A DNA stretch of 64,000 nt, taken from assembly GCF_001270065.2 (NCBI RefSeq), contig NZ_LFYT02000008.1, positions 1 to 64,000 on the forward strand, given 5' to 3'. The position numbers were made by a program, and so were the translations under genes. The stretch comes from Limnohabitans planktonicus II-D5 (GTDB lineage Bacteria; Pseudomonadota; Gammaproteobacteria; Burkholderiales; Burkholderiaceae_C). The notes below the pieces were generated by a model. The model did no database searches, had not been told where the DNA came from, and was given only the letters and a program-made list of their open reading frames with translations. Shown here one piece after another: positions 6,243 through 14,186 of this stretch (position 1 is the stretch's first letter; every line of letters starts with the position of its first letter).

Positions 6243-6348
6243 AATGAGTGTTTTGTGCAACCTGTTAAGGCTTTGAAGTAGCTTGATTGACGGTGCTATG
6301 AGGTGCGAATGCAGTCCTGACACCCCAATGTCTTAAGATCACCCCCCT

Positions 6349-6738
6349 ATGAATTGGCTCGACAAAATCAAATGGGATGACAAAGGCCTGGTGCCGGTCA
6401 TTGCCCAAGAACAAGGCTCCGGCGACGTGTTGATGTTCGCCTGGATGAACCGCGAGGCGCTGCAAAAGACGGCCGAACTCAAGCGGGCGGTGTATTTCAG
6501 CCGTTCGCGCAACAAGCTGTGGTTCAAGGGCGAGGAGTCGGGCCATGTGCAGACGGTGCACGACATCCGCATCGATTGCGACAACGATGTGGTGCTGCTC
6601 AAAGTCACGCAGCTGGGGCACGAGCCGGGCATTGCCTGCCACACGGGCCGCCACAGCTGCTTTTTCCAGAGCCTGCAAGCCGATGAGTGGCAGGCGGCCG
6701 ATCCGGTGTTGAAAGACCCCGAAACCATTTACAAGTGA
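6349..6738 (+). CDS. hisI: phosphoribosyl-AMP cyclohydrolase
   Basis: The 129-residue enzyme opens the adenine ring of PR-AMP, the third step of histidine biosynthesis. The metal-binding DCDND motif (near residue 84) and the zinc cysteines in [11 protein letters not shown] are present, as is the conserved [10 protein letters not shown]. It is the HisI domain alone; hisE is a separate gene 13 bp downstream, the usual betaproteobacterial layout. In relatives hisF and the rest of the his operon normally lie just upstream. Here a toxin-antitoxin pair and a cassette array occupy that place, so hisI must use its own promoter or be expressed differently. Confidence 0.95.
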   Translation: MNWLDKIKWDDKGLVPVIAQEQGSGDVLMFAWMNREALQKTAELKRAVYFSRSRNKLWFKGEESGHVQTVHDIRIDCDNDVVLLKVTQLGHEPGIACHTGRHSCFFQSLQADEWQAADPVLKDPETIYK

Positions 6739-6751
6739 GCGCCAAAAGCCC

Positions 6752-7120
6752 ATGAGCAACCAGGACATCCTTGACCGCCTCGCGGCCGTGGTCGAAAGCC
6801 GCAAACCCGCCAACGGTGGCGACCCCGAAAAAAGCTATGTGGCCCGCTTGCTGCACAAGGGGCCGGACGCCTTTTTGAAGAAGATTGGCGAAGAAGCCAC
6901 CGAAACTGTGATGGCTGCCAAAGACGTGGACCATGGCGGTGACAAAACCAAGCTGGTTTATGAGGTGGCCGACCTGTGGTTTCACAGCATGATTGCGCTG
7001 GCGCACTACGGCCTGACGCCCGCCGACGTGGTCAACGAGTTGGCCCGCCGAGAGGGCCTGAGCGGTCTGGAAGAAAAAGCCCTGCGCAAAGTGCAAGAGC
7101 GCGAACGCTTAGGGGAGTAA
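6752..7120 (+). CDS. hisE: phosphoribosyl-ATP diphosphatase
   Basis: The 122-residue cytoplasmic enzyme hydrolyses PR-ATP to PR-AMP, the second step of histidine biosynthesis, feeding HisI. It has the all-alpha MazG-like fold with the metal-binding E-E-A-T-E segment ([15 protein letters not shown]) and a later acidic helix ([15 protein letters not shown]). It lies 13 bp downstream of hisI and 9 bp upstream of the next membrane protein gene, so the run hisI-hisE-7130-HIT-tatA is probably one transcript. Confidence 0.95.
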   Translation: MSNQDILDRLAAVVESRKPANGGDPEKSYVARLLHKGPDAFLKKIGEEATETVMAAKDVDHGGDKTKLVYEVADLWFHSMIALAHYGLTPADVVNELARREGLSGLEEKALRKVQERERLGE

Positions 7121-7129
7121 GCTGTAGCC

Positions 7130-7492
7130 ATGAACACACAACCTTCCAACGACAGCACCCACACCATCAGCTGGGTCAGTTACATCCTGCACCTGATCGT
7201 GGCCGTCAGCGCGGTCATTCCCGGCGCGCAAATGGGCCCGGCCTTGTTGGTGGTGGCGCTCATCATTGATCTGGTCAAAAAAGACGATGCCCATGGCTGG
7301 GAGGGCACGCATTTCAGCTACCGCATCCGCACGGTGATCTGGGCGGCTTTGCTGTACCTGGTGACCTTGCCGCTCTGGTTTTTCTTTGTCTTTCCGGGCT
7401 GGCTGGCCTGGGTGGCCATTTCGATCTGGTTTTTGTACCGCATCGTGCTGGGCATGGTGCGCTTGAACACGCAGCGGCCTGTGACCGAATGA
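7130..7492 (+). CDS. DUF4870-type small integral membrane protein
   Basis: The 120-residue protein has three likely membrane segments: ISWVSYILHLIVAVSAVIPG, VIWAALLYLVTLPLWFFFVF and WLAWVAISIWFLYRIVLGM. The soluble loop between the first two carries KKDDAHGWEGTHFSYRIRT, the H-F-x-x-R-x-R-T pattern of the DUF4870/TIGR-type membrane family often found between hisE and the HIT gene in Comamonadaceae. The biochemical role is unknown. It ends three bases beyond the earliest possible start of the HIT gene, consistent with operon expression. Confidence 0.75.
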   Translation: MNTQPSNDSTHTISWVSYILHLIVAVSAVIPGAQMGPALLVVALIIDLVKKDDAHGWEGTHFSYRIRTVIWAALLYLVTLPLWFFFVFPGWLAWVAISIWFLYRIVLGMVRLNTQRPVTE

Positions 7493-7521
7493 CATTTTTT
7501 GACTTTGAATCCCATCAAGCC

Positions 7522-7878
7522 ATGACCGACGCCAACTGTATTTTTTGCAAAATCATCGCGGGCCAGATTCCCTCGCGCAAGGTGTATGAAGACGAGCATG
7601 TGTTCGCCTTTCATGACATCGCGCCATGGGCGCCCATCCATTTCCTGATCATTCCCAAGCTGCACATCCCGTCGATGGCGCAACTGACCACCGAGCACGC
7701 TGCCTTGATGGGCCACATGATGACCTTGGCGCCCAAGCTGGCTTTGCAAGAAGGTTGCAACCCTTACCCGGATGGCGGTTTCCGCATTGTGCTCAACAAC
7801 GGGACCGAAGGTGGCCAGGAAGTGCACCACCTGCACATGCATGTCATGGGCGGCTCGCGCCCATGGCTGCGGGGTTGA
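7522..7878 (+). CDS. HIT family (histidine triad, HinT-like) protein
   Basis: The 118-residue protein belongs to the HinT branch of purine nucleoside phosphoramidate hydrolases. N-terminal CIFCKIIAGQIPSRKVYED and the catalytic HLHMHV triad near residue 108 are both present, and the length is right. I prefer the ATG at 7522 (MTDANCIFC), because residues from the earlier in-frame ATG at 7489 are not conserved in the family. HinT acts as a homodimer in the cytoplasm. It stands between the membrane protein gene and tatA, a frequent order in this group. Confidence 0.9.
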   Translation: MTDANCIFCKIIAGQIPSRKVYEDEHVFAFHDIAPWAPIHFLIIPKLHIPSMAQLTTEHAALMGHMMTLAPKLALQEGCNPYPDGGFRIVLNNGTEGGQEVHHLHMHVMGGSRPWLRG

Positions 7879-7974
7879 AACGGCGCTTTTACCCCCCAAA
7901 TCCTTCCTTCCTCAGGGCCGATCCGATACGGGGTGTCGATCCCCTTAGAATCCCCACATCTTTAGGAGATTTTC

Positions 7975-8217
7975 ATGGGTACTTTTTCCATCTGGCACTG
8001 GCTGATCGTGCTGCTGATCGTGGTCATGGTGTTCGGCACCAAAAAGCTCAAGAACATGGGTTCTGACCTGGGCGGCGCTGTGAAGGGCTTCAAGGACGGC
8101 ATGAAAGAGGGCGGCACCAAGGACGAGGCAGCCCCTGTGGCCGGTCAGGTCACTGCATCGACTCCGGCTCAGCCCGAAAAGACCACCATCGACGTCGAAG
8201 CCAAGACCAAGTCTTGA
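7975..8217 (+). CDS. tatA: Sec-independent translocase subunit TatA
   Basis: The 80-residue protein has one N-terminal membrane helix ([15 protein letters not shown]), then the FGTKKL hinge and an amphipathic helix ([14 protein letters not shown]), ending in a charged disordered tail. TatA oligomers form the pore that passes folded twin-arginine substrates across the inner membrane. An AGGAG ribosome site lies just upstream of the ATG (7964-7968). It heads tatABC, and one expected Tat client, the Rieske protein, is encoded 5.5 kb downstream. Confidence 0.95.
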   Translation: MGTFSIWHWLIVLLIVVMVFGTKKLKNMGSDLGGAVKGFKDGMKEGGTKDEAAPVAGQVTASTPAQPEKTTIDVEAKTKS

Positions 8218-8251
8218 GCGCTTGCACTTTTGAACGACTGAACGCCGCACT

Positions 8252-8719
8252 GTGCTGGATTTAAGCTTTTCTAAAATGGCGCTCATCGGGGTGGTGGCGT
8301 TGATCGTCATCGGTCCTGAAAAACTGCCCAAGGTGGCCCGCACCCTGGGCACCCTTTTGGGCAAGGCGCAGCGTTATGTTTCAGACGTCAAGGCCGAGGT
8401 CAACCGGTCCATGGACCTCGAAGAGCTCAAAAAGATGAAAGAAACCATGGAGTCGGCGGCTCGCGATGTCGAGCAAACGGTCCAAACTACGGCTTCTGAT
8501 TTTGAAAAGGACTGGGCCGAGACCACTTCAGGCTTGCCCAGCGATTTGCCTGCCATCGAGCCTCCGCCGCCTTATTACGTTCGCCCAGACAAAAACTGGC
8601 GTCTCAAGCGTGGTGCGGTGCCCCAGTGGTACAAAGCACGCTCTGGCGTGCGCACCAAGGCGTTATCGGGTGCCGCACGCGTGGCCCGTTACCGGCCCAA
8701 GCCCCTCAATTCTGTGTGA
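8252..8719 (+). CDS. tatB: Sec-independent translocase subunit TatB
   Basis: The 155-residue protein starts at GTG (8252), giving [32 protein letters not shown], the characteristic TatB membrane helix with conserved E and the G-P-E-K-L-P hinge. An amphipathic helix and an acidic linker follow. TatB works with TatC as receptor for twin-arginine signal peptides. The last 40 residues, with [19 protein letters not shown], are strongly basic, a feature of Comamonadaceae TatB. tatC follows 42 bp after the stop. Confidence 0.93.
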   Translation: MLDLSFSKMALIGVVALIVIGPEKLPKVARTLGTLLGKAQRYVSDVKAEVNRSMDLEELKKMKETMESAARDVEQTVQTTASDFEKDWAETTSGLPSDLPAIEPPPPYYVRPDKNWRLKRGAVPQWYKARSGVRTKALSGAARVARYRPKPLNSV

Positions 8720-8761
8720 GGGTTGCGCACCTGCGGTGCGCCCCCTCCAACCGACCCCGCC

Positions 8762-9550
8762 ATGTCCGATACCCCCTCCCAGCCCGACGACGAACTCAAA
8801 GGTTCCGAGCAACCTTTTGTGGCGCACCTGATCGAGTTGCGCGACCGCCTGATCTGGGCGGTGGCCGCTGTGGCTGTCGCTGCGGCTGCCTTGGCCATTT
8901 ACCCCGGCCCTGGCAATTTGTACGACATCTTGGCGGCCCCTCTGGTGGTGCATTTGCCCAAGGGGGCCACATTGATCGCCACCTCGGTTATTTCGCCTTT
9001 CATGGTGCCACTCAAGATTTTGTTGATGAGCGCCTTTTTGATCGCTCTGCCCGTGGTGCTTTACCAGGTCTGGGCCTTTGTGGCCCCCGGTTTGTACAGC
9101 CACGAAAAAAAGCTGGTCATGCCTTTGGTGGTGTCCAGCACGGTGCTGTTTTTCATCGGGGTGGCGTTTTGTTACTTCTTTGTGTTTGGCCAGGTGTTCA
9201 GTTTTATCCAGAGTTTTGCCCCCAAAAGCATCACTGCTGCGCCTGACATCGAGGCCTACCTGAGCTTTGTGTTGTCCATGTTCCTGGCCTTTGGCCTGGC
9301 GTTTGAAGTGCCTGTGGCTGTGGTGGTGTTGGCCCGCATGGGCGTGGTCAGCATCCAAAAACTCAAGGATTTCCGGGGCTACTTTGTGGTGCTGGCCTTT
9401 GTGATCGCCGCCGTGGTCACGCCCCCTGATGTGGTGTCGCAGCTGGCGCTGGCCATTCCCATGTGCCTGCTTTATGAGCTGGGCATTTGGGCAGCGCAAG
9501 TGTTCATCAAACACACGCAAGCACCAGACGAAGCTTCCAGCGCTTCTTGA
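8762..9550 (+). CDS. tatC: Sec-independent translocase subunit TatC
   Basis: The 262-residue polytopic protein should have six transmembrane helices. The signature FVAHLIELRDRL stands at the first cytoplasmic boundary and contains the E that contacts the signal peptide. VYQVWAFVAPGLYSHEKK and the FGLAFEVPV segment are also conserved. The ATG at 8762 (MSDTPSQPDDE) is preferred to an upstream non-ATG start. TatC recognises the twin-arginine motif. It is the last gene of the run from hisI; a 390-bp spacer with a dispersed repeat and a terminator separates it from the convergent protease gene. Confidence 0.95.
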   Translation: MSDTPSQPDDELKGSEQPFVAHLIELRDRLIWAVAAVAVAAAALAIYPGPGNLYDILAAPLVVHLPKGATLIATSVISPFMVPLKILLMSAFLIALPVVLYQVWAFVAPGLYSHEKKLVMPLVVSSTVLFFIGVAFCYFFVFGQVFSFIQSFAPKSITAAPDIEAYLSFVLSMFLAFGLAFEVPVAVVVLARMGVVSIQKLKDFRGYFVVLAFVIAAVVTPPDVVSQLALAIPMCLLYELGIWAAQVFIKHTQAPDEASSAS

Positions 9551-9688
9551 TTTAATCACCGGGCTATTCGATCGGTTTTGGGCGTCGGCCTGTACAAGTT
9601 GCCAATCGATCGCCGGTGGATGGCGTCACTCAACCAAATTCAATCACAACATCACCGGCCATTGGGGTCTTCGATGACCAAGCCATTA
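9551..9688. other. intergenic spacer between tatC and the 163-bp repeat
   Basis: I see no gene, repeat or clear regulatory element in this 138-bp stretch. The remainder of the 390-bp gap to the protease gene is filled by the palindromic repeat (9689-9851) and a bidirectional terminator (9876-9903). Confidence 0.5.
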
Positions 9689-9851
9689 TTGATCCGTCAC
9701 GCTGAAGTTTGAAATGTGTGAGAAATGGCCTCTCTCAGGTCGGTACTCGCAGAGTCCGACATGATGGGTTGCGGCACAGGCCCATGTCGGAGTCTTCGAC
9801 CGCCGACCTACAACATCTTTGAGCATTGAATACTTCACAGGGCCGGATCAA
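9689..9851. repeat. palindromic dispersed repeat, copy 1 (MITE-like)
   Basis: The unit is bounded by perfect 8-bp inverted termini TTGATCCG / CGGATCAA. Inside are a TGAAGTTTGAA / ATTGAATACTTCA pair and a large imperfect stem (CAGGTCGGTACTCGCAGAGT against its complement near 9788-9811). The copy at 41800 has the same length and runs parallel with it. It contains no credible ORF. Confidence 0.65.
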
Positions 9852-9875
9852 TGGCTGTGGGCATTGGTCAAGACC

Positions 9876-9903
9876 AAAAAAGGGGCCTGTTGGCCCCTTT
9901 TTT
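9876..9903. terminator. bidirectional Rho-independent terminator
   Basis: AAAAAGGGGCC, loop TGTT, GGCCCCTTTTTT. It has T-runs on both strands and lies downstream of both tatC (plus) and the protease gene (minus), so it probably ends both transcripts. Confidence 0.8.
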
Positions 9904-9941
9904 GCTGGTGCATCCCTGTTCAAGGCCATGAAAACGCGATG

Positions 9942-11093
9942 TCAGCGAGCCTTCTTGACGGAAGGGCGTTCGGCCGGGGTGATGCGCAAGTTGGTTTCAC
10001 CCTGTCGCCGCCAGATTTGGACATCTGTCGGCGTGCCAGGTTTGAGTGCTGCCACTTGCGTGAGCAACTCAGACACGTTGCTGACGGGGCTGCCGCCCAC
10101 TTTCATGATCACGTCGCCTGGACGAATGCCGGCTTTGGCGGCAGGGCCATTTTGCAAAACCCCGGTGATCACAACGCCTTTGGGCAGGGTGTTTTGACCG
10201 GATTTGGGCAGCTGAAAGCTCTCGGCCAATTCGGGTGACATGTCTTGCGGCTCTACGCCGATCCAGCCTCGCGTGACTTTGCCGTCTTTGAGCAGGTCTT
10301 GCATGACTTGCTGTGCGGTGGACACGGGAATGGCAAAACCTATGCCCATATTGCCACCTGAGCGAGAGTAAATGGCGGTGTTGACACCCATCAGGTGACC
10401 GTTGACATCGACAAGAGCCCCCCCCGAGTTGCCTGGGTTGATGGCGGCATCGGTTTGAATGAAGTTCTCAAAGGTGTTGATGCCCAGTTGGCTGCGTCCC
10501 AGCGCGCTCACGATGCCGGAGGTGACAGTTTGCCCGACACCAAAAGGATTGCCGATGGCCAGCACCACGTCGCCCACTTGCAGGTTTTGGATTTGTCCCA
10601 ACACGATCACGGGCAATTTATCGAGTTTGATTTTGAGCAAGGCCAGATCGGTGTCGGGGTCGGTGCCGATGACTTTTGCCGCAGCGCGGCGCCCGTCAGT
10701 CAATACGACTTCGATATCGTCTGCATCTTCGATGACGTGGTTGTTGGTCAGGATGTGGCCCTCGGGGCTAACGATGACGCCGCTGCCCAAGCCTGCGGTG
10801 TTGGGCTCATCTTGTTCGCCGTAGAAAAATTTAAACCAAGGGTCTTGCGGCGTCTGGCTGTTGGCTTTGCTGGTGTTGATGCTGACCACCGCTGGCGAGG
10901 CTTTCTGGGCTGGCCCGCTCAAACTGCCCATGGGGCGATGGTTCGTGGCGTTGGGCGGACTTTGCAAGAGTGTCATGCTGTTGGCCGAGTCATGCGCTCT
11001 GCGCAACCAATCGGGCTGCAGGGTGGCGACGACAAACCAGATGGCCAGAAAAACTGTCACCCATTGAGAAAAGAGGAGCCAATAGCGTTTCAT
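9942..11093 (-). CDS. degS: DegS/AlgW-like S1C serine protease, membrane-anchored
   Basis: The 383-residue protein has an N-terminal anchor helix (LLFSQWVTVFLAIWFVVATL), a trypsin-like domain and one C-terminal PDZ domain (about residues 270-370, GVVITGVLQNGPAAKAGIRPG). The triad is visible: H in LTNNHVIED, D in DPDTDLALLK and S in NPGNSGGAL. One PDZ domain plus an uncleaved anchor points to DegS/AlgW, which cleave an anti-sigma-E factor, rather than DegP, which has two PDZ domains. I chose the ATG at 11093 (MKRYWLL); earlier codons are not family-like. It is divergent from the Nif3 gene, sharing a 92-bp promoter region. Confidence 0.85.
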   Translation of the reverse strand: MKRYWLLFSQWVTVFLAIWFVVATLQPDWLRRAHDSANSMTLLQSPPNATNHRPMGSLSGPAQKASPAVVSINTSKANSQTPQDPWFKFFYGEQDEPNTAGLGSGVIVSPEGHILTNNHVIEDADDIEVVLTDGRRAAAKVIGTDPDTDLALLKIKLDKLPVIVLGQIQNLQVGDVVLAIGNPFGVGQTVTSGIVSALGRSQLGINTFENFIQTDAAINPGNSGGALVDVNGHLMGVNTAIYSRSGGNMGIGFAIPVSTAQQVMQDLLKDGKVTRGWIGVEPQDMSPELAESFQLPKSGQNTLPKGVVITGVLQNGPAAKAGIRPGDVIMKVGGSPVSNVSELLTQVAALKPGTPTDVQIWRRQGETNLRITPAERPSVKKAR

Positions 11094-11185
11094 ATGGGGG
11101 ATTGTCCTTGATCTGTGCGGTTGATGTGGCGTTTTGCTGGCGTGCTTCAGACACAATGAGCTGTTCATGACAAACACTCACCCCC

Positions 11186-11938
11186 ATGACTGATGCCAAA
11201 ACCCTGGGCCAGGCATTTGATGCCTTGCTGCAACCTGAAAAATTTCGTGACTACGGACCCAATGGCCTGCAGGTAGAAGGCGACCGGGACATTCGCTTGC
11301 TTGTCAGTGGCGTCACGGCCAGTAGAGCACTGATTGAAGCGGCCATTGAGGCTCAGGCCGATGCCATTTTGGTGCACCATGGCTTGTTTTGGCGGGGGCA
11401 AGATGGGCGCGTCACAGGCTGGATGCGTGAGCGATTGCGTTTGTTGCTGACCCATGGGATTCATTTGTTTGCCTACCATCTTCCACTGGATGCGCACCCT
11501 GAATTGGGCAACAACGCGCAATTGGGCCGTGTGTTGGGTTTACTCGCCGATGCACGTTTTGGTGAGCAGGACTTGGGTTTTGTGGGTGCTGGCGCACAGA
11601 CCTGGTCAAAACCTCAAGCATTGGCTGATCATGTGGCCAAACAACTGGGTCGTCATGTGACTTGCGTGGGTGATGCCGAAAGACCGGTTCGACGAGTGGC
11701 CTGGTGCACGGGTGGGGCGCAAGGGTATTTCGAGTCGGCCATTGCAGCGGGCGCCGACGCCTTCATTACCGGCGAAATTTCAGAGCCGCAAGCCCATTTG
11801 GCCCGCGAAACCGGCGTGGCATTCTTGGCGTGTGGACACCATGCCAGTGAGCGCTATGGCGCACCTGCTGTGGGTGAGCGCGTGGCGCACGACCTCGGCT
11901 TGGCCCATCGCTTCATTGAAATTGACAACCCCGCATGA
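11186..11938 (+). CDS. Nif3-like dinuclear metal centre protein
   Basis: The 250-residue product is a complete Nif3/YbgI family protein. Metal ligands appear in ILVHHGLFW near residue 66, YHLPLDAHPELGNNAQLG near residue 97, and the C-terminal ACGHHASERYG. The family forms toroidal hexamers with two metal ions per subunit; it is sometimes annotated GTP cyclohydrolase 1 type 2, but its activity is not settled. The stop overlaps the pdxA start (ATGA), so the two are translationally coupled. Confidence 0.9.
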   Translation: MTDAKTLGQAFDALLQPEKFRDYGPNGLQVEGDRDIRLLVSGVTASRALIEAAIEAQADAILVHHGLFWRGQDGRVTGWMRERLRLLLTHGIHLFAYHLPLDAHPELGNNAQLGRVLGLLADARFGEQDLGFVGAGAQTWSKPQALADHVAKQLGRHVTCVGDAERPVRRVAWCTGGAQGYFESAIAAGADAFITGEISEPQAHLARETGVAFLACGHHASERYGAPAVGERVAHDLGLAHRFIEIDNPA

Positions 11939-13002
11939 AAAGACACGCCATGTCCTCGGATACGCCTTGCATCACCCGTCCCATTGCCATCACACCCGGG
12001 GACCCTTGCGGCATTGGCCCGGAAATCATTGCGCGTGCCTGGTGTGATGCGCCAGATGTCACGCAGGGCTGTTTTGTAGCCGGGGATGTGCAGCTGATGC
12101 GACGCGCCTTGGGTTTGGTGCAATCTGGGCCAGCGTTTCCGGTATGTGAAATCACTGAGCCTTCACAGGCGCTGAGCGTGCCCCCTCGTTGTTTGCCGGT
12201 GTTGCAGGTTGTGCCTACTGCGCCTGTGCTGCCATGGGGACTTGTCGATGCACGGGCTGGGCAATTGGCCGGGGAGGCGGTGTTGTGGGCTACGCGTGCC
12301 GCCTTGCGCGGTGAGGTCGCGGCCTTGGTGACGGCACCCTTGCACAAGGAGGCCTTGCACGCGGCCGGTGCGCCCTATGACCAATACCCGGGTCACACTG
12401 AATTGCTGCAAGCCGAGGCAGCTCGTCATGCAGGTTTGCCGCTGGCGCAGATGCCTGTGCGCATGATGCTGGCCAACGATGAGTTACGCACAGTCCTGGT
12501 CAGCATCCACCTGTCTTTGCGTGATGCGCTCAATGCCATCACGCAGGAACGTGTGCTGCAAACCTTGCGCATCACGGACGCATCGCTTGGCCGGATGATG
12601 GGGCGTCGGCCCCGCATCGCTGTTGCAGGGGTGAATCCGCACGCAGGCGAGGGCGGCTTGTTTGGCCGTGAAGAAATCGAGGTCTTGCAGCCTTGTTTGG
12701 CTTTGGCGCGGCAAGACGGCCTGGATGTGCATGGGCCGTTTGCGCCAGACACCGTATTCATGCGAGCCCGACAACAGTCAGATGGTCGTCGCGAATTTGA
12801 CGTGGTGATTGCGATGTATCACGACCAAGGCTTGATTCCCGTCAAGTATTTGGGGGTGGAGCAGGGGGTGAATGTGACTTTGGGCTTGCCCTTGGTCAGG
12901 ACCAGCCCAGACCACGGTACAGCCATGGATGTGGCTGGCCAAGGTGTGGCCGACCCCCGCAGCATGATCGAGGCCATCCGCATGGCCAGACAATTGATCT
13001 GA
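11935..13002 (+). CDS. pdxA: 4-hydroxythreonine-4-phosphate dehydrogenase
   Basis: PdxA oxidises 4-phosphohydroxy-L-threonine with NAD, a step of pyridoxal phosphate synthesis. The 355-residue frame contains ITPGDPCGIGPEI at the N-terminus, TAPLHKEAL, the zinc-binding histidine in YPGHTELL, and YHDQGLIPVKYLG followed by RTSPDHGTAMD. All metal and substrate segments are intact. The first start (11935) overlaps the Nif3 stop; a second in-frame ATG at 11950 (MSSDTP) is equally likely. It is the last gene of this short operon and converges on mscL. Confidence 0.95.
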   Translation: MKRHAMSSDTPCITRPIAITPGDPCGIGPEIIARAWCDAPDVTQGCFVAGDVQLMRRALGLVQSGPAFPVCEITEPSQALSVPPRCLPVLQVVPTAPVLPWGLVDARAGQLAGEAVLWATRAALRGEVAALVTAPLHKEALHAAGAPYDQYPGHTELLQAEAARHAGLPLAQMPVRMMLANDELRTVLVSIHLSLRDALNAITQERVLQTLRITDASLGRMMGRRPRIAVAGVNPHAGEGGLFGREEIEVLQPCLALARQDGLDVHGPFAPDTVFMRARQQSDGRREFDVVIAMYHDQGLIPVKYLGVEQGVNVTLGLPLVRTSPDHGTAMDVAGQGVADPRSMIEAIRMARQLI

Positions 13003-13021
13003 CCCTTGCGCTGTTGATGGT

Positions 13022-13447
13022 TCAGGCTTTGTTTTTCAGGCTGTCACGAATTTCACGCAGCAGCATCACTTCTTCTGGTGTGACGGCAGCTTCTGCTGGC
13101 GCTGCGGGGGCGGCGGCCATGAGTTTGTTCATCTGACGGACCATGAGGAAAATGATGAACGCCAAAATGATGAAATTCAAGGCCACCGTGATGAAGTTGC
13201 CGTAAGCAAAAACGGCCCCCATTTTTTTGGCCTCGACCAGTGACAGCCCCGCGGCTTGACCTGCCAGGGCCAAGTAGTAGTTCGAAAAGTCCAGACCGCC
13301 GAAAGCCTTGCTGATGAGCGGCATGATCAGGTCGCCAACCACTGAATCCACAATTTTGCCAAAAGCAGCGCCAATGATGACGCCGACGGCCAAGTCCATG
13401 ACGTTACCTTTGAGGGCAAAAGCTTTGAATTCCTGAATAACCGACAT
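13022..13447 (-). CDS. mscL: large-conductance mechanosensitive channel
   Basis: The 141-residue protein has the standard MscL plan: the N-terminal helix [35 protein letters not shown]1 lining the pore, a periplasmic loop ([23 protein letters not shown]), TM2 ([19 protein letters not shown]) and a C-terminal bundle helix ([14 protein letters not shown]). I chose the ATG at 13447, the conserved family start; an upstream in-frame start adds 16 unrelated residues. It opens under membrane tension to release solutes on osmotic downshock. A proline/alanine linker separates TM2 from the cytoplasmic helix. Confidence 0.95.
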   Translation of the reverse strand: MSVIQEFKAFALKGNVMDLAVGVIIGAAFGKIVDSVVGDLIMPLISKAFGGLDFSNYYLALAGQAAGLSLVEAKKMGAVFAYGNFITVALNFIILAFIIFLMVRQMNKLMAAAPAAPAEAAVTPEEVMLLREIRDSLKNKA

Positions 13448-13589
13448 GAGAAATGCTCCATAAAAAAATGAATCAGAGGGCTTATTGTGAACCATGCAGG
13501 GGAACTGACATTGACTTGTAAGTCAGTTGGCTGTTTCACTCCGCTACAATCGCGGGTTGACCCTGATATTGACTCGCTAGAGGATTCCC

Positions 13590-14186
13590 ATGAGTGACAC
13601 CCCAGTCGACAGCAGCAAGCGGACCTGGCTGATTGCCTCCACTTGTGCAGGTGCCGTAGGCGCTGGCTTTGTGGCCACCCCCTTCGTCAGCAGCTTTCAA
13701 CCTTCCGAACGAGCCAAAGCGGCTGGTGCGGCCGTCGAGGTGGACATTTCCGCTTTGAACCCGGGCGAAAAGCTCACTGTCGAATGGCGTGGTAAACCTG
13801 TGTGGATCATGAAGCGCTCGCCCGAGCAGCTCGAATCCCTCAAGAAAATCGAAGGTCAGCTGGCCGATCCTGCCTCGGATCGCACCGCATACCCCACCCC
13901 TGAATACGCCAAGAATCCACACCGTTCCATCAAGCCCGAAATCATGGTGGCAGTGGGCATTTGCACCCATTTGGGTTGCTCGCCAGGCGACAAATTCGCC
14001 ACAGGCCCCCAGCCTTCACTGCCTGATGATTGGAACGGTGGTTTCCTGTGCGCTTGCCATGGCTCGACGTTCGACCTCGCTGGCCGCGTGTTCAAGAACA
14101 AGCCTGCGCCTGACAACCTCGAAGTGCCTCCGCACATGTACCTGTCTGACACCAAGTTGATCATTGGTGAAGACAAGAAGGCCTGA
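13590..14186 (+). CDS. petA: ubiquinol-cytochrome c reductase, Rieske iron-sulfur subunit
   Basis: The 198-residue protein carries the 2Fe-2S ligands in CTHLGC (near residue 128) and CACHGS (near residue 150). An N-terminal uncleaved anchor (WLIASTCAGAVGAGFVATPFV) follows SSKRTWL. Rieske proteins reach the membrane through Tat. Here the pair is K-R, not R-R, a tolerated variant in this protein family. It transfers electrons from ubiquinol to cytochrome c1. The stop overlaps the petB start (TGATGG), and the order petA-petB-petC is the standard bc1 operon. Confidence 0.97.
   Translation: MSDTPVDSSKRTWLIASTCAGAVGAGFVATPFVSSFQPSERAKAAGAAVEVDISALNPGEKLTVEWRGKPVWIMKRSPEQLESLKKIEGQLADPASDRTAYPTPEYAKNPHRSIKPEIMVAVGICTHLGCSPGDKFATGPQPSLPDDWNGGFLCACHGSTFDLAGRVFKNKPAPDNLEVPPHMYLSDTKLIIGEDKKA

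Noticed and set aside
8626..9246. 206-codon plus-strand frame overlapping tatB and tatC
   Set aside because: It is a shadow across two convincing tat genes, with no membrane or domain pattern.
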